Of a stretch of 24,613 nucleotides of DNA, positions 1-6,834 are shown piece by piece. This DNA comes from Legionellaceae bacterium UBA6148. GTDB lineage: Bacteria > Pseudomonadota > Gammaproteobacteria > Legionellales > Legionellaceae. Position numbers and translations under genes: made by a program. Under the pieces are notes generated by a model that worked only from the letters and a program-made list of their open reading frames with translations, was not told the origin of the DNA and ran no database searches. Position 1 is the stretch's first letter. The number at the start of each line of letters is the position of its first letter. Location of the stretch: assembly GCA_002423125.1 (NCBI GenBank), contig DIUW01000030.1, forward strand, positions 15,308 to 39,920, read 5' to 3'.

Positions 1-945
1 TTGCAACTAAAAAATACGCCACAGAGAAGTTTTCATCCGCCCCGGCCGCCGCAGTACGTCTTGCGTTGAGCGTCTCGGGACTAAGGCCTATCAATAACTC
101 TTGATTCGTTTGAAGGATCGCACGACATTCTCGTGTTGCAACTATCCAATACGCCACAGAGAGATTTTCATCCTCCCCTGCTGCCGCAGAGCATCTTGCG
201 TTGAGCGTCTCGGGACTAAGGCCTTTCAGTAATGCAGGATTCGCTAGAAGGATCGGATGAATTACTCGTATTGCAACTATCCAATACGCCACCGACAGAT
301 TTTCATCCGCCCCGGCCGCCGCAGTACGTCTTGCGTTGAGCGTCTCGGGACTAAGGCCTATCAATAACTCTTGATTCGTTTGAAGGATCGCACGACATTC
401 TCGTGTTGCAACTATCCAATACGCCACGGAGAGATTTTCATCCTCCCCTGCTGCCGCAGAGCACTTTGCGTTGAGCGTCTCGAGACTAAGGCCTTTCATT
501 AACCCAGGATTCGCTTGAACGAGCGCACGACCTTCTCGTGTTCCAAATAACCAAAACGCCACAGAGAAATTTTCCTCCTCCCCTGCTGCCGCAGAGCGTC
601 TTGCGTTGAGCGTCTCGGGACTAAGGCCTTTCAATAACGCAGGATTAGCGTAAATGAGCGCACAACCTTCTCGTGTTCCAACTAACCAATAAGCCACAGA
701 GAGATTTTCATCCTTCCCTGCTGCCGCAGATCGTCTTGCGTTGAGCGTCTCGGGACGAAGACCTTTCAATAACGCAGGATACTTTACCAATAGCGCTCGA
801 CCTGCTGATGCGTTAAGTAGCCAATACGCCATAGAGGTATTTTTAAAAGCGCCTTCATGTTGATAAAGATGGTTGAATGTGCACACTGTCATCGCTAAGT
901 TCTCAGGAAGCAATAACTTCGTCAGATGTTCTTGAAATGCCGCAC
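1..945 (-). repeat. Tandem 135-bp coding repeats (45 residues each), six good copies plus one degenerate
   Basis: Units begin at 1, 136, 271, 406, 541, 676 and 811, an exact 135-bp period, so the reading frame is kept. The protein unit contains LSPETLNARRSAAAG, then DENLSVAYW and a TRE-RA-L stretch, which suggests two or three short helices per unit. The copy at 811-945, first in the protein, is the most diverged. Bases 31-157 and 301-427 are identical, so a two-unit (270-bp) block was duplicated recently. The array continues past the window edge. It does not match ankyrin, TPR, Sel1, HEAT or TAL consensus sequences that I know. Confidence 0.9.
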
Positions 946-3475
946 AAAACATCCTTCCATTCCCTTTCAACATATAATGCATCAGTACGGTTTGGCTGTT
1001 GTATAAATGAATAAAAAATATCGTGTTGGTTTTAAGTGGTGTCAGATCAAAGGCTTTTTTTAAATTAGCAATTGACATATTTTTTGGATTGCATAAATCC
1101 TCTGCAAACGTGCTCCATTTCTTGTCCAAAGGCTTTAATATCTCCTCTGGGTCTGATATTAAAGCTTTTACAGGAACTGATTCTGCTGGAGTTGGAGCTG
1201 CTGAGGCCACCACTGCACTAGAAGCTACTGCTACTAAGGGAGCTTGCTTTACGGTGGGAAATAGAATGCGATGAGCTTGTGCGATAATCGCCTGTTTATC
1301 GAATTCACTCATCTCTTTTTTCTGTTCCAGCGAAACGACCAATGCATTGAATGCCGGTGCATGATCGCCCCAGAGCTCTTTTCGTATTAAAAGAGAGTAC
1401 GCTTGTGATAGCTGCCCTTGTTTAATATTCCCCGTGAAGCGATCCAACCAACATTTTATAGAACGATCGTCCGCCTGGGCGAGCCTATCAGTATCGGCAC
1501 GTTCTATCGTTCTAGAAGGAGAATCACCCTCCTGAGGCGTGCAATGGCGTGGCTCTGGCGCATGAGGAGGAATACTGCTCGCGCCGTGTTTTTTATAAAC
1601 CAGTGCAATCATATCTTTTAAAATCTCCGGCGGGTTGATAAAAATTAACTGCTCTTCTGCTCGAGAGAACGCAATAAACAACGCCTTAATCGCCTGAATC
1701 AGCTTGAGTGGAACCGGCGTCTCTGATTTTAACTGCCTTGCCGCAACCAACTGAGTATCTAAATGAAAAGGATCGGCATCCTTGTCCTCGCCTTGAAGCC
1801 TTTTATTTAATTCATTTAATTCCTGCTTGTAAAAATCAAATATTCCCTCATCAATCACAATCGTTTTTGCAGATAATCCTTGGTATTCATTAATCGTACT
1901 GGTATGTGAACCATTCCAACGATCCACACCACCACCCTCATGGGAAACAAGTATCATCGCGTGCGGATCAGACTCGATTTTCGTTTTCAGCACCTCGTTG
2001 TACGACGAAAACCTAATGGCTCCTAAGGCTTGGCGCTCATCAAGGCGCATTTGACTAAAGGTTTTCAGCTCATCAGGCCCCACCAACCTGAGTAAAATAT
2101 TGCGCCATATCTTGCTCATTTGTGACAGTAAAATAGTAGCCCGATGCGTTGTTTCCAGATGAGCGATTTGGAGTAAACGATCAAAATGCCAGTGTTTCAA
2201 ATAGTCTTCTAAGGGCCGAATAAAAGCCAACGGCTGGGAGTCAATATTTTGCAGCGGATCCGACGCAAGGAAGACGTGCCCTTCTTCACAAGTCGAGGTC
2301 GACAAGATACACGCCAGTTGTAAGGGATGAAGGCACTGCGTTTCATCGATCGCAATCGCACGAAAGGGTTTAAAAGAGACTTGGAGTAGATGAAGATAGA
2401 TCTTTTTCGTTGTAATCACCCGATCATAATACCGTGAGCCTGAGTCTGGCTCTGATACTTTGTCGTAAAACGACTTTAAATGCATGTACACCGAAGCACG
2501 ATCTTCTTTATTAATTCGTGACTGCCCTCTTCCAAGAGCAAGGTACTCTTCTTGAGTCAGGAAGAACGCCTCAGGATTAATCCAATTGGCTTGCAAAAAT
2601 ACATGCTGATATTCTTGAAACAAAACCTCTATAGGGTAGTTTTTCAATAAGATCCGAATCGCTTTGGATGGCGTATGCGAAGGACTAAGATGCTGGTAGA
2701 ACACCTCGCGGGTCACAAGGCGCTGGCTTTTTTTATCATGAAGGAATTCGCGCGGAAGCTCCGCTTTTTCTACGAGTAACGCTAAAAAATTTTCCCATGA
2801 ATAAATGGAGGCGAGTTGGCGTTGTTCTTCTGAAAATCTCGAAGGGATTGACTCTTTGACCAGCTGAATCAGCTTTTCTTCGGGCCCGACAAACAAGGTC
2901 GCGCGCCCTGCTTCAATGCATCGGTCTATAAAGCCGCTAACAAGGAGGGTCTTCCCTGATCCAGGTACACCAAAGCAGCATACAATTTTAGCCATATCGC
3001 CTTCATCAATCTCCTCTTGCTCTACCGTTAGTTGCAGCACTTTATTATGCCGATTTTTCAAACGGATCTTTTGCTCTAGAGGCTCTTCTGCAACAGGCTG
3101 AGTCGGCATGGTGCAGGAATAAGAAATATAGTTTAGAAGACGCTCTTTCCAATTTTCTAAACGGATCGAATTCCCCACGAGGGTTTTATCATACTCATGT
3201 GCCGTGAACTCCAAGGCAAAGTGATGCACCTCTTCACCACCGACGACCACAGCGGCTATCACTCTATTTTTATCACTTAAACGAAGGCCTATGAAATGGA
3301 GGGTATACCCCCCTTCTCGAAACGAGTAATAACACTCCGATTGACCCGTCTCTGTACGTGAAGCCTGCGCAGAACCTTGCTGGGTGCTCGATTCAAATGC
3401 TTTTAAGGAAGTGATTATCGTTGCCAGTTCGTCGGCGGTGACCTGTTTTTCAACATCAGTTGTGTAATATATCAT
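1..3475 (-). CDS. SF1 helicase-like P-loop NTPase with C-terminal 45-residue repeats (partial, runs off window start)
   Basis: 1158 codons are visible from the ATG at 3475, with no stop before the window edge, so the C-terminus is missing. The first ~160 residues match nothing I recognise. A Walker A motif (GVPGSGKT) lies at residues ~169-176 and a DExx-type Walker B (AIAIDETQ, D377/E378) follows. A motif V-like stretch (NEYQGLSAKTIVIDE) lies near residue 525 and a motif VI-like stretch (LFIAFSRAEEQL) near 600. This order is that of superfamily-1 UvrD/PcrA-type helicases. An Ala/Pro/Val-rich linker follows near residue 750, and from about residue 844 the protein consists of 45-residue repeats. 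The start has only a weak ribosome site. Helicase activity and substrate are inference; it could be another SF1-type NTPase, for example an effector or defence protein. Confidence 0.8.
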   Translation of the reverse strand, partial: MIYYTTDVEKQVTADELATIITSLKAFESSTQQGSAQASRTETGQSECYYSFREGGYTLHFIGLRLSDKNRVIAAVVVGGEEVHHFALEFTAHEYDKTLVGNSIRLENWKERLLNYISYSCTMPTQPVAEEPLEQKIRLKNRHNKVLQLTVEQEEIDEGDMAKIVCCFGVPGSGKTLLVSGFIDRCIEAGRATLFVGPEEKLIQLVKESIPSRFSEEQRQLASIYSWENFLALLVEKAELPREFLHDKKSQRLVTREVFYQHLSPSHTPSKAIRILLKNYPIEVLFQEYQHVFLQANWINPEAFFLTQEEYLALGRGQSRINKEDRASVYMHLKSFYDKVSEPDSGSRYYDRVITTKKIYLHLLQVSFKPFRAIAIDETQCLHPLQLACILSTSTCEEGHVFLASDPLQNIDSQPLAFIRPLEDYLKHWHFDRLLQIAHLETTHRATILLSQMSKIWRNILLRLVGPDELKTFSQMRLDERQALGAIRFSSYNEVLKTKIESDPHAMILVSHEGGGVDRWNGSHTSTINEYQGLSAKTIVIDEGIFDFYKQELNELNKRLQGEDKDADPFHLDTQLVAARQLKSETPVPLKLIQAIKALFIAFSRAEEQLIFINPPEILKDMIALVYKKHGASSIPPHAPEPRHCTPQEGDSPSRTIERADTDRLAQADDRSIKCWLDRFTGNIKQGQLSQAYSLLIRKELWGDHAPAFNALVVSLEQKKEMSEFDKQAIIAQAHRILFPTVKQAPLVAVASSAVVASAAPTPAESVPVKALISDPEEILKPLDKKWSTFAEDLCNPKNMSIANLKKAFDLTPLKTNTIFFIHLYNSQTVLMHYMLKGNGRMFCAAFQEHLTKLLLPENLAMTVCTFNHLYQHEGAFKNTSMAYWLLNASAGRALLVKYPALLKGLRPETLNARRSAAAGKDENLSVAYWLVGTREGCALIYANPALLKGLSPETLNARRSAAAGEEENFSVAFWLFGTREGRALVQANPGLMKGLSLETLNAKCSAAAGEDENLSVAYWIVATRECRAILQTNQELLIGLSPETLNARRTAAAGADENLSVAYWIVAIRVIHPILLANPALLKGLSPETLNARCSAAAGEDENLSVAYWIVATRECRAILQTNQELLIGLSPETLNARRTAAAGADENFSVAYFLVA

Positions 3476-3510
3476 TGGAATCCAAATCTTCTGCGCCAAA
3501 AATGATCTTT

Positions 3511-3540
3511 ATTTTATCATAATAATCCTTAATAAATCAA
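3511..3540 (-). promoter_or_regulatory. Possible promoter of the helicase-like gene
   Basis: Read on the minus strand, TTGATT (3540-3535) and TAAAAT (3516-3511) are separated by 18 bases and lie 36 bases or more upstream of the ATG at 3475. This resembles a sigma-70 pair, but the region is AT-rich and such matches occur by chance. Confidence 0.25.
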
Positions 3541-3576
3541 TAACAGGATCGTATGCTATACTGATGCCATGTAGGA

Positions 3577-3768
3577 TTAATCGAAGCTTGAAAATTGAGT
3601 TTCTGTAAGATATAAAACCTCATATTGATGTGGATTAAGATCAGCACACAGATGGCGAAGGCACGCGGTTTTTCCGACACCAGCCTCACCCGTCAAGAGC
3701 CCAATTCCCGGATGCTCGAGAAGCCTGTGAAAACGCTCCTTTAACAAGGAAAAGGAGGGATTTTGCAT
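3577..3768 (-). pseudogene. Truncated TniB/ExeA-type AAA+ ATPase of a transposon (N-terminal fragment)
   Basis: The 63-residue product carries HPGIGLLTGEAGVGKTACLR, a Walker A motif in the context typical of AAA+ ATPases that accompany transposases (TniB/ExeA-like families), followed by the strand reading YEVLYLTET. Family members are usually well over 200 residues, so this frame stops soon after the Walker A region and lacks Walker B, sensor motifs and the C-terminal domain. No transposase lies beside it. I read it as a dead remnant of a past mobile-element insertion. It differs from IstB, the ATPase expected with the istA gene at the other end of the window. Confidence 0.6.
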
Positions 3769-3848
3769 GAGGAATGGGCCGTTTTTAGCTAACGGTATGT
3801 GCTTTAATCCGAAGTATTATTGAATCATATTAATCGTCCTTTTTTGAA

Positions 3849-3966
3849 GTCGTCCCGGAATTTAGTGCGACTTGGCGAGCCTGCGAGCTTTAGTCGCGCT
3901 TAATGTCCGGGATCCAGGCTTGGCACCCATCCAATGCGACAATGGATCCCGGACATTAAGGACGAC
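3849..3966. repeat. Nested palindromic repeat (MITE/REP-like)
   Basis: A perfect 17-bp inverted pair lies at 3900-3916 and 3943-3959 (arm TTAATGTCCGGGATCCA). Outer 7-bp arms (GTCGTCC / GGACGAC) lie at 3849-3855 and 3960-3966. A second imperfect palindrome is nested on the left: CCCGGAATTTAGTGCGAC against the complement of 3893-3911. It sits just downstream of the MNT gene on the minus strand, where the transcript would fold into a strong hairpin. No coding sequence is seen here. The half-site TGGATCCC is shared with the palindrome at 21979-22064. Confidence 0.7.
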
Positions 3967-3991
3967 AGTCAAAAACTGCGGAATTGAGTTT

Positions 3992-4318
3992 TCACGAAAA
4001 ATGATGGTTAACTGGATAAATAACCTGATATTGTTTTAAAATTTCCTCACGAAACATTTCTGGAAGCGTGGCCCAGTCAACTACATCGATTAAGATAGGG
4101 ATATTACTGTCCCGTAGAGCACTTTTAAATAGGGCCAATTCTGAGGAAGGCTTATTCAGCTGCAACGGATTACGAAGCACTAAATCGAGGTCACTTCCTG
4201 AGTGTGCTTGATGTTTAATGCGACCACCGAAAGCCCAGACTTCATGCATCGGCAAAAAATTCCTAATGATAGCTTCTAACTCAACCAACACATTAGGGGT
4301 TAATTCAAGCTTGGACAT
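3992..4318 (-). CDS. MNT-family minimal nucleotidyltransferase, partner of the adjacent HEPN protein
   Basis: The product has 108 residues from ATG 4318; an upstream in-frame TTG at 4324 is possible but less likely. It has the MNT signature: FGGR (residues 30-33), then GSDLDL with acidic residues D43 and D45, and a third candidate carboxylate at D78 in ILIDVVD. The usual GS before the basic residue is GG here. The first bases overlap the end of the HEPN gene by 14 bp, so the two are probably co-translated. In known HEPN/MNT pairs the MNT protein acts as antitoxin by transferring nucleotides (AMP) to the HEPN toxin. Whether this pair acts as a toxin-antitoxin system or as an HI0073/HI0074-type two-subunit nucleotidyltransferase cannot be decided from sequence. 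Confidence 0.85.
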   Translation of the reverse strand: MSKLELTPNVLVELEAIIRNFLPMHEVWAFGGRIKHQAHSGSDLDLVLRNPLQLNKPSSELALFKSALRDSNIPILIDVVDWATLPEMFREEILKQYQVIYPVNHHFS

Positions 4319-4724
4319 GATCAATCTGATATTTAAGACGCTTCACGTCAACCAAAAATAACTCCATTAATAAAAGTGTTTCGTTAGCAAATGATTTGCC
4401 ATAATCATGTGCAGTATTATTACGATTATCACGATACTCAAACCAACGTACGACTTCCTCATCAGAGAGTAATTTATGTTTATGGGCATGCCGAAATAGA
4501 TCTTTGAAAACCAAAGTATCGACTTGCGATGGATTTGCAAAATAAGGTTTCAAGGCTTTTTTTAATAATTTACCGGCAATTTCTAGACACAACTCGAAAC
4601 CTTTGATTGCTGCATTGCGATAGACCTCATACTCAACTGTTTCAGGATCGGTGGCCTTAAGAAAAACAAGCGCACTTTCCAATGTGTCAATACAGCGTTG
4701 TAAATGCTCAGTTTGAATGGTCAT
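4305..4724 (-). CDS. HEPN-domain protein (HI0074 / nucleotidyltransferase substrate-binding family)
   Basis: The product has 139 residues from ATG 4724 and is all-helical in appearance. It carries the HEPN motif R-x4-H as R101-NNTA-H106, followed by DYGKSF, a pattern typical of the nucleotidyltransferase substrate-binding subfamily. In toxin-type HEPN proteins the Arg and His form a metal-independent RNase site. The start was chosen because its ATG overlaps the TGA of the upstream Fe-S carrier gene in an ATGA junction (4721-4724), which implies translational coupling; a longer frame from 4760 would run deep into that gene. The 3' end overlaps the MNT gene. The family assignment is firm; toxicity is inferred. 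Confidence 0.87.
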   Translation of the reverse strand: MTIQTEHLQRCIDTLESALVFLKATDPETVEYEVYRNAAIKGFELCLEIAGKLLKKALKPYFANPSQVDTLVFKDLFRHAHKHKLLSDEEVVRWFEYRDNRNNTAHDYGKSFANETLLLMELFLVDVKRLKYQIDHVQA

Positions 4725-5092
4725 TCTTCGTCCACTGTAAAACTTTCGCCACAACCACATTGCCCGGTTTGATTTGGATTTGTAAACACCAGTTTCTGAT
4801 TCAAACCTTGTCTCACGTAATCAACGCCCATACCTTTTAGGTAGGGATAACTTTTTTTATCGATGTAAATCCAATAATCATCAACTAAATGCTGAGTAAT
4901 ATCATCGAGTTCTGGAGATTGCACGTAATCAATAACGTAGGACAATCCCGAACACCCTGTCTTTTTAACCGATAGCCTAATTCCATGACTCATACCCTGT
5001 TTTCCAAGGTAAGACAAAATGTGTTGTTTCGCGCTCTCACTCAACGTAATATTTGCACCGGTTTGAGCAGCATGTTTAATTACCTCACTCAC
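4721..5092 (-). CDS. A-type iron-sulfur cluster carrier/assembly protein (IscA/SufA/HesB family)
   Basis: The product carries the three conserved cysteines of A-type carriers: one in KKTGCSGLSY (C47) and two in QCGCGESF (C112, C114), counting from the proposed GTG start. These bind an Fe-S cluster or iron and pass clusters to apoproteins in the cytoplasm. Sequence around the cysteines is closer to IscA/SufA than ErpA. I prefer GTG 5092 because AAAGGAGG lies just upstream with a short 4-base spacer; ATG codons at 5116 and 5110 would put that ribosome site inside the gene. No isc or suf neighbours are seen. Instead the stop overlaps the start of the HEPN gene, an unusual partnership for this family. 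About 123 residues, slightly longer than IscA. Confidence 0.9.
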   Translation of the reverse strand: MSEVIKHAAQTGANITLSESAKQHILSYLGKQGMSHGIRLSVKKTGCSGLSYVIDYVQSPELDDITQHLVDDYWIYIDKKSYPYLKGMGVDYVRQGLNQKLVFTNPNQTGQCGCGESFTVDEE

Positions 5093-5136
5093 AAAGCCTC
5101 CTTTTTGCATATTCATACACAGTACGTAAGGTCATG

Positions 5137-5142
5137 ATTGTA
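5137..5142 (-). promoter_or_regulatory. Candidate -10 box for the Fe-S carrier/HEPN/MNT operon
   Basis: On the minus strand the sequence reads TGTTACAAT, an extended -10 (TGnTACAAT) 45 bases upstream of the GTG start at 5092. No convincing -35 box is seen at 17 bases. All three operon genes lie downstream with overlapping or closely spaced ends, so one promoter could serve them. Confidence 0.35.
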
Positions 5143-5174
5143 ACACAAAACTAGATATTCCGTGATAAAATGGG

Positions 5175-5196
5175 TGGCATGCTCATGGCATGCTCA
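5175..5196. repeat. Perfect tandem 11-bp direct repeat in the divergent promoter region
   Basis: TGGCATGCTCA occurs twice without a gap (5175-5185 and 5186-5196). Each copy contains the palindrome GCATGC. It lies between the divergent Fe-S carrier operon and the gene at 5328, so it could be a regulator binding site, but no known operator is recognised. Confidence 0.4.
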
Positions 5197-5236
5197 GCAA
5201 GTGATCATTTTTTGTTCGTAATAAACAATACGAGTG

Positions 5237-5245
5237 TGTTATAAT
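5237..5245 (+). promoter_or_regulatory. Extended -10 promoter element for the gene at 5328
   Basis: TGTTATAAT is a perfect extended -10 (TGn followed by TATAAT), with TATAAT at 5240-5245. The -35 is weak, as is common for extended -10 promoters. It is about 80 bases upstream of the ATG at 5328, leaving room for a leader. Confidence 0.5.
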
Positions 5246-5327
5246 GTACCATTAAGCGACTCTAAATTGAACTGATTTAGTGCGCTTTTTCCAGGTTTAA
5301 ACTATAACTCAATGAGAATGGTGGCTA

Positions 5328-6314
5328 ATGAAGAGTTTATTACACACGACTTATCAACTCAACGCCTCTTTCCCTATAGGGAATCACCAAAACCGGTATG
5401 GTTTGAGTTCTCATTATTTTTGCGCCAATGAATGCTTTGACGACACAATTGATACGTTTAAAGAGTGGCCTCATGTCACACAACCAGCCTCACCCCATGA
5501 AGCCAAAACAGTTAGCGCATTGTTAATTGGCGAATCTCACCTGTTATCGATTATTCCAGAATTGGCAGCTCATGGAATAGAATTAATTATCTGTGCTGAC
5601 ATCGATCCCTTTGTTTTAATACATATACAGCATCTACTATCCTGCCTTGCGAAATCATCTAGTAGGAGTGATTTTAAGCAGTACTATTATCAGGACTTTC
5701 CAACCAGATTGATCCATTGCATCCATCACCAATTACGTCAGAGTACGGATGACCCAGATAGATTAACGGATCAATCCATTATTGCTAATTTGTATGGCAA
5801 AATTACCAACCAAAATAGGACTGGCTCCTATAATTTATCCTTCAGTGAAGAACGATTTTTAGCAATTAAAATGGCATTCGATGAACTAACATTCGTCACC
5901 ATCATGTGCGATTTGTTTTTGGATCTGGATGTAGGCAAGCTCAGCGAAATCATAAAAATAAATCATTTACACCTATCGTTCATTAATTTAACGAATGTTC
6001 ATGATTATGATGACAATGACAAACTGACTGCTTTTTTAAAAGCCATCAAAATTTCACAATGCAGCATTCAGTACTCTACTTTTGATGCATCTGTTGACTC
6101 ATTGACAACTCATATTGTTCATGGTGCAAAGTACGAAGCAATCATCAAACAAATAAAATATCCTTTTTTATTGACTGACAATAAAAAAACTTTTTTCTAT
6201 CCTGATGATAACAACTCAACTCCTGCACATTGTGCAGCCGGGCATTCTTTTCCAATGGAATTAGATCGAGTTTTCCCTCCACTCATTGGAGCTGGTGTCG
6301 AGTCGATGAAATAA
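5328..6314 (+). CDS. Unrecognised protein, possible Rossmann/SAM-binding-like fold; C-terminus altered by frameshift
   Basis: A 328-residue product that I do not recognise. Residues ~63-96 contain a beta-alpha-beta-like stretch (SALLIGESHLLSIIP, then IELIICADIDPFVLIH) in which the acidic ADIDP would fit the nucleotide-ribose contact of a Rossmann-fold methyltransferase. A later strand reads LSFINLTNVHDYD. The glycine-rich motif I is poor (GESH), so enzymatic activity is uncertain. The frame ends LIGAGVESMK at 6314. Immediately before the stop is a tandem GTCGA duplication (6297-6306). Removing one copy gives GVDEIKKNQQITDFLEEIIG and continues to a TGA at 6398-6400, adding about 30 acidic, helical residues. 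The present stop is therefore probably a mutation, a slippage-prone switch or an assembly error. Confidence 0.7.
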   Translation: MKSLLHTTYQLNASFPIGNHQNRYGLSSHYFCANECFDDTIDTFKEWPHVTQPASPHEAKTVSALLIGESHLLSIIPELAAHGIELIICADIDPFVLIHIQHLLSCLAKSSSRSDFKQYYYQDFPTRLIHCIHHQLRQSTDDPDRLTDQSIIANLYGKITNQNRTGSYNLSFSEERFLAIKMAFDELTFVTIMCDLFLDLDVGKLSEIIKINHLHLSFINLTNVHDYDDNDKLTAFLKAIKISQCSIQYSTFDASVDSLTTHIVHGAKYEAIIKQIKYPFLLTDNKKTFFYPDDNNSTPAHCAAGHSFPMELDRVFPPLIGAGVESMK

Positions 6315-6396
6315 AAAAAAATCAACAAATAACTGATTTTCTAGAAGAAATAATAGGCGACCCAAGAGAACCTCAGTTTGAAGATCGCGCTATTCA

Positions 6397-6723
6397 TTGA
6401 TCGACAGCGATGGTTGGCCTCGAGAAATAAAAAGTGTTCCCCAGTTTGATATATTATCGGAAACATTTTTCCTTTATGATGATGGCATATTTAGAATCTC
6501 TGATAATGAGCCTGATTACTATGTAATCAATCGAGGTCGCGTGAACAAAATAGCCTTGAATCAGGCGAGGAATCTTGGATTTTCCAATGTACCATTAAGA
6601 TCTAATTCAGGGGCCAATAACCCAGCCCCAAGGGGAGTCCACAGATTGTTTACCCTGCCATCACTAAGCAAAGCTGATGAAAATAGCAAGACAGCCTTTA
6701 ATCGATGCTGCACTTTTATGTAG
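6397..6723 (+). pseudogene. Open frame of unknown function, possible decayed gene fragment
   Basis: This 108-codon frame opens with TTG at 6397, right where the restored frame of the upstream gene would end; a stop lies just before it in frame (6379-6381). The first ~65 residues look protein-like (SETFFLYDDGIFRISDNEPD, then YYVINRGRVNKIAL). The rest is less convincing. No ribosome-binding site or ATG supports the start. It may be a remnant joined by a second frameshift to the gene at 5328, or an unrelated broken gene. A longer minus-strand frame through the same DNA is judged spurious. Confidence 0.35.
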
Positions 6724-6834
6724 CGATTTAAAAAAGACAACGTGATTCTGGGAGTTTGGGTTCCGGTAGAACCAAAATAAAGCCTCTCCATGTCGTTTGT
6801 TACCGCTACTGCTCGATCTGAGGTCGATCTTTTT

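Noticed and set aside
1..945. Regular repeats suggesting a CRISPR array
   Set aside because: The 135-bp units abut without spacers, keep one reading frame, and diverge like coding repeats.
1..945. TAL-effector-like repeats (phrase LSPETL resembles LTPEQV)
   Set aside because: The unit is 45 rather than 33-35 residues, shows no paired hypervariable positions, and the rest of the unit does not align.
6759..6773. GGTTC/GAACC hairpin as a terminator between convergent genes
   Set aside because: The stem is only 5 bp and no T-run follows on either strand.
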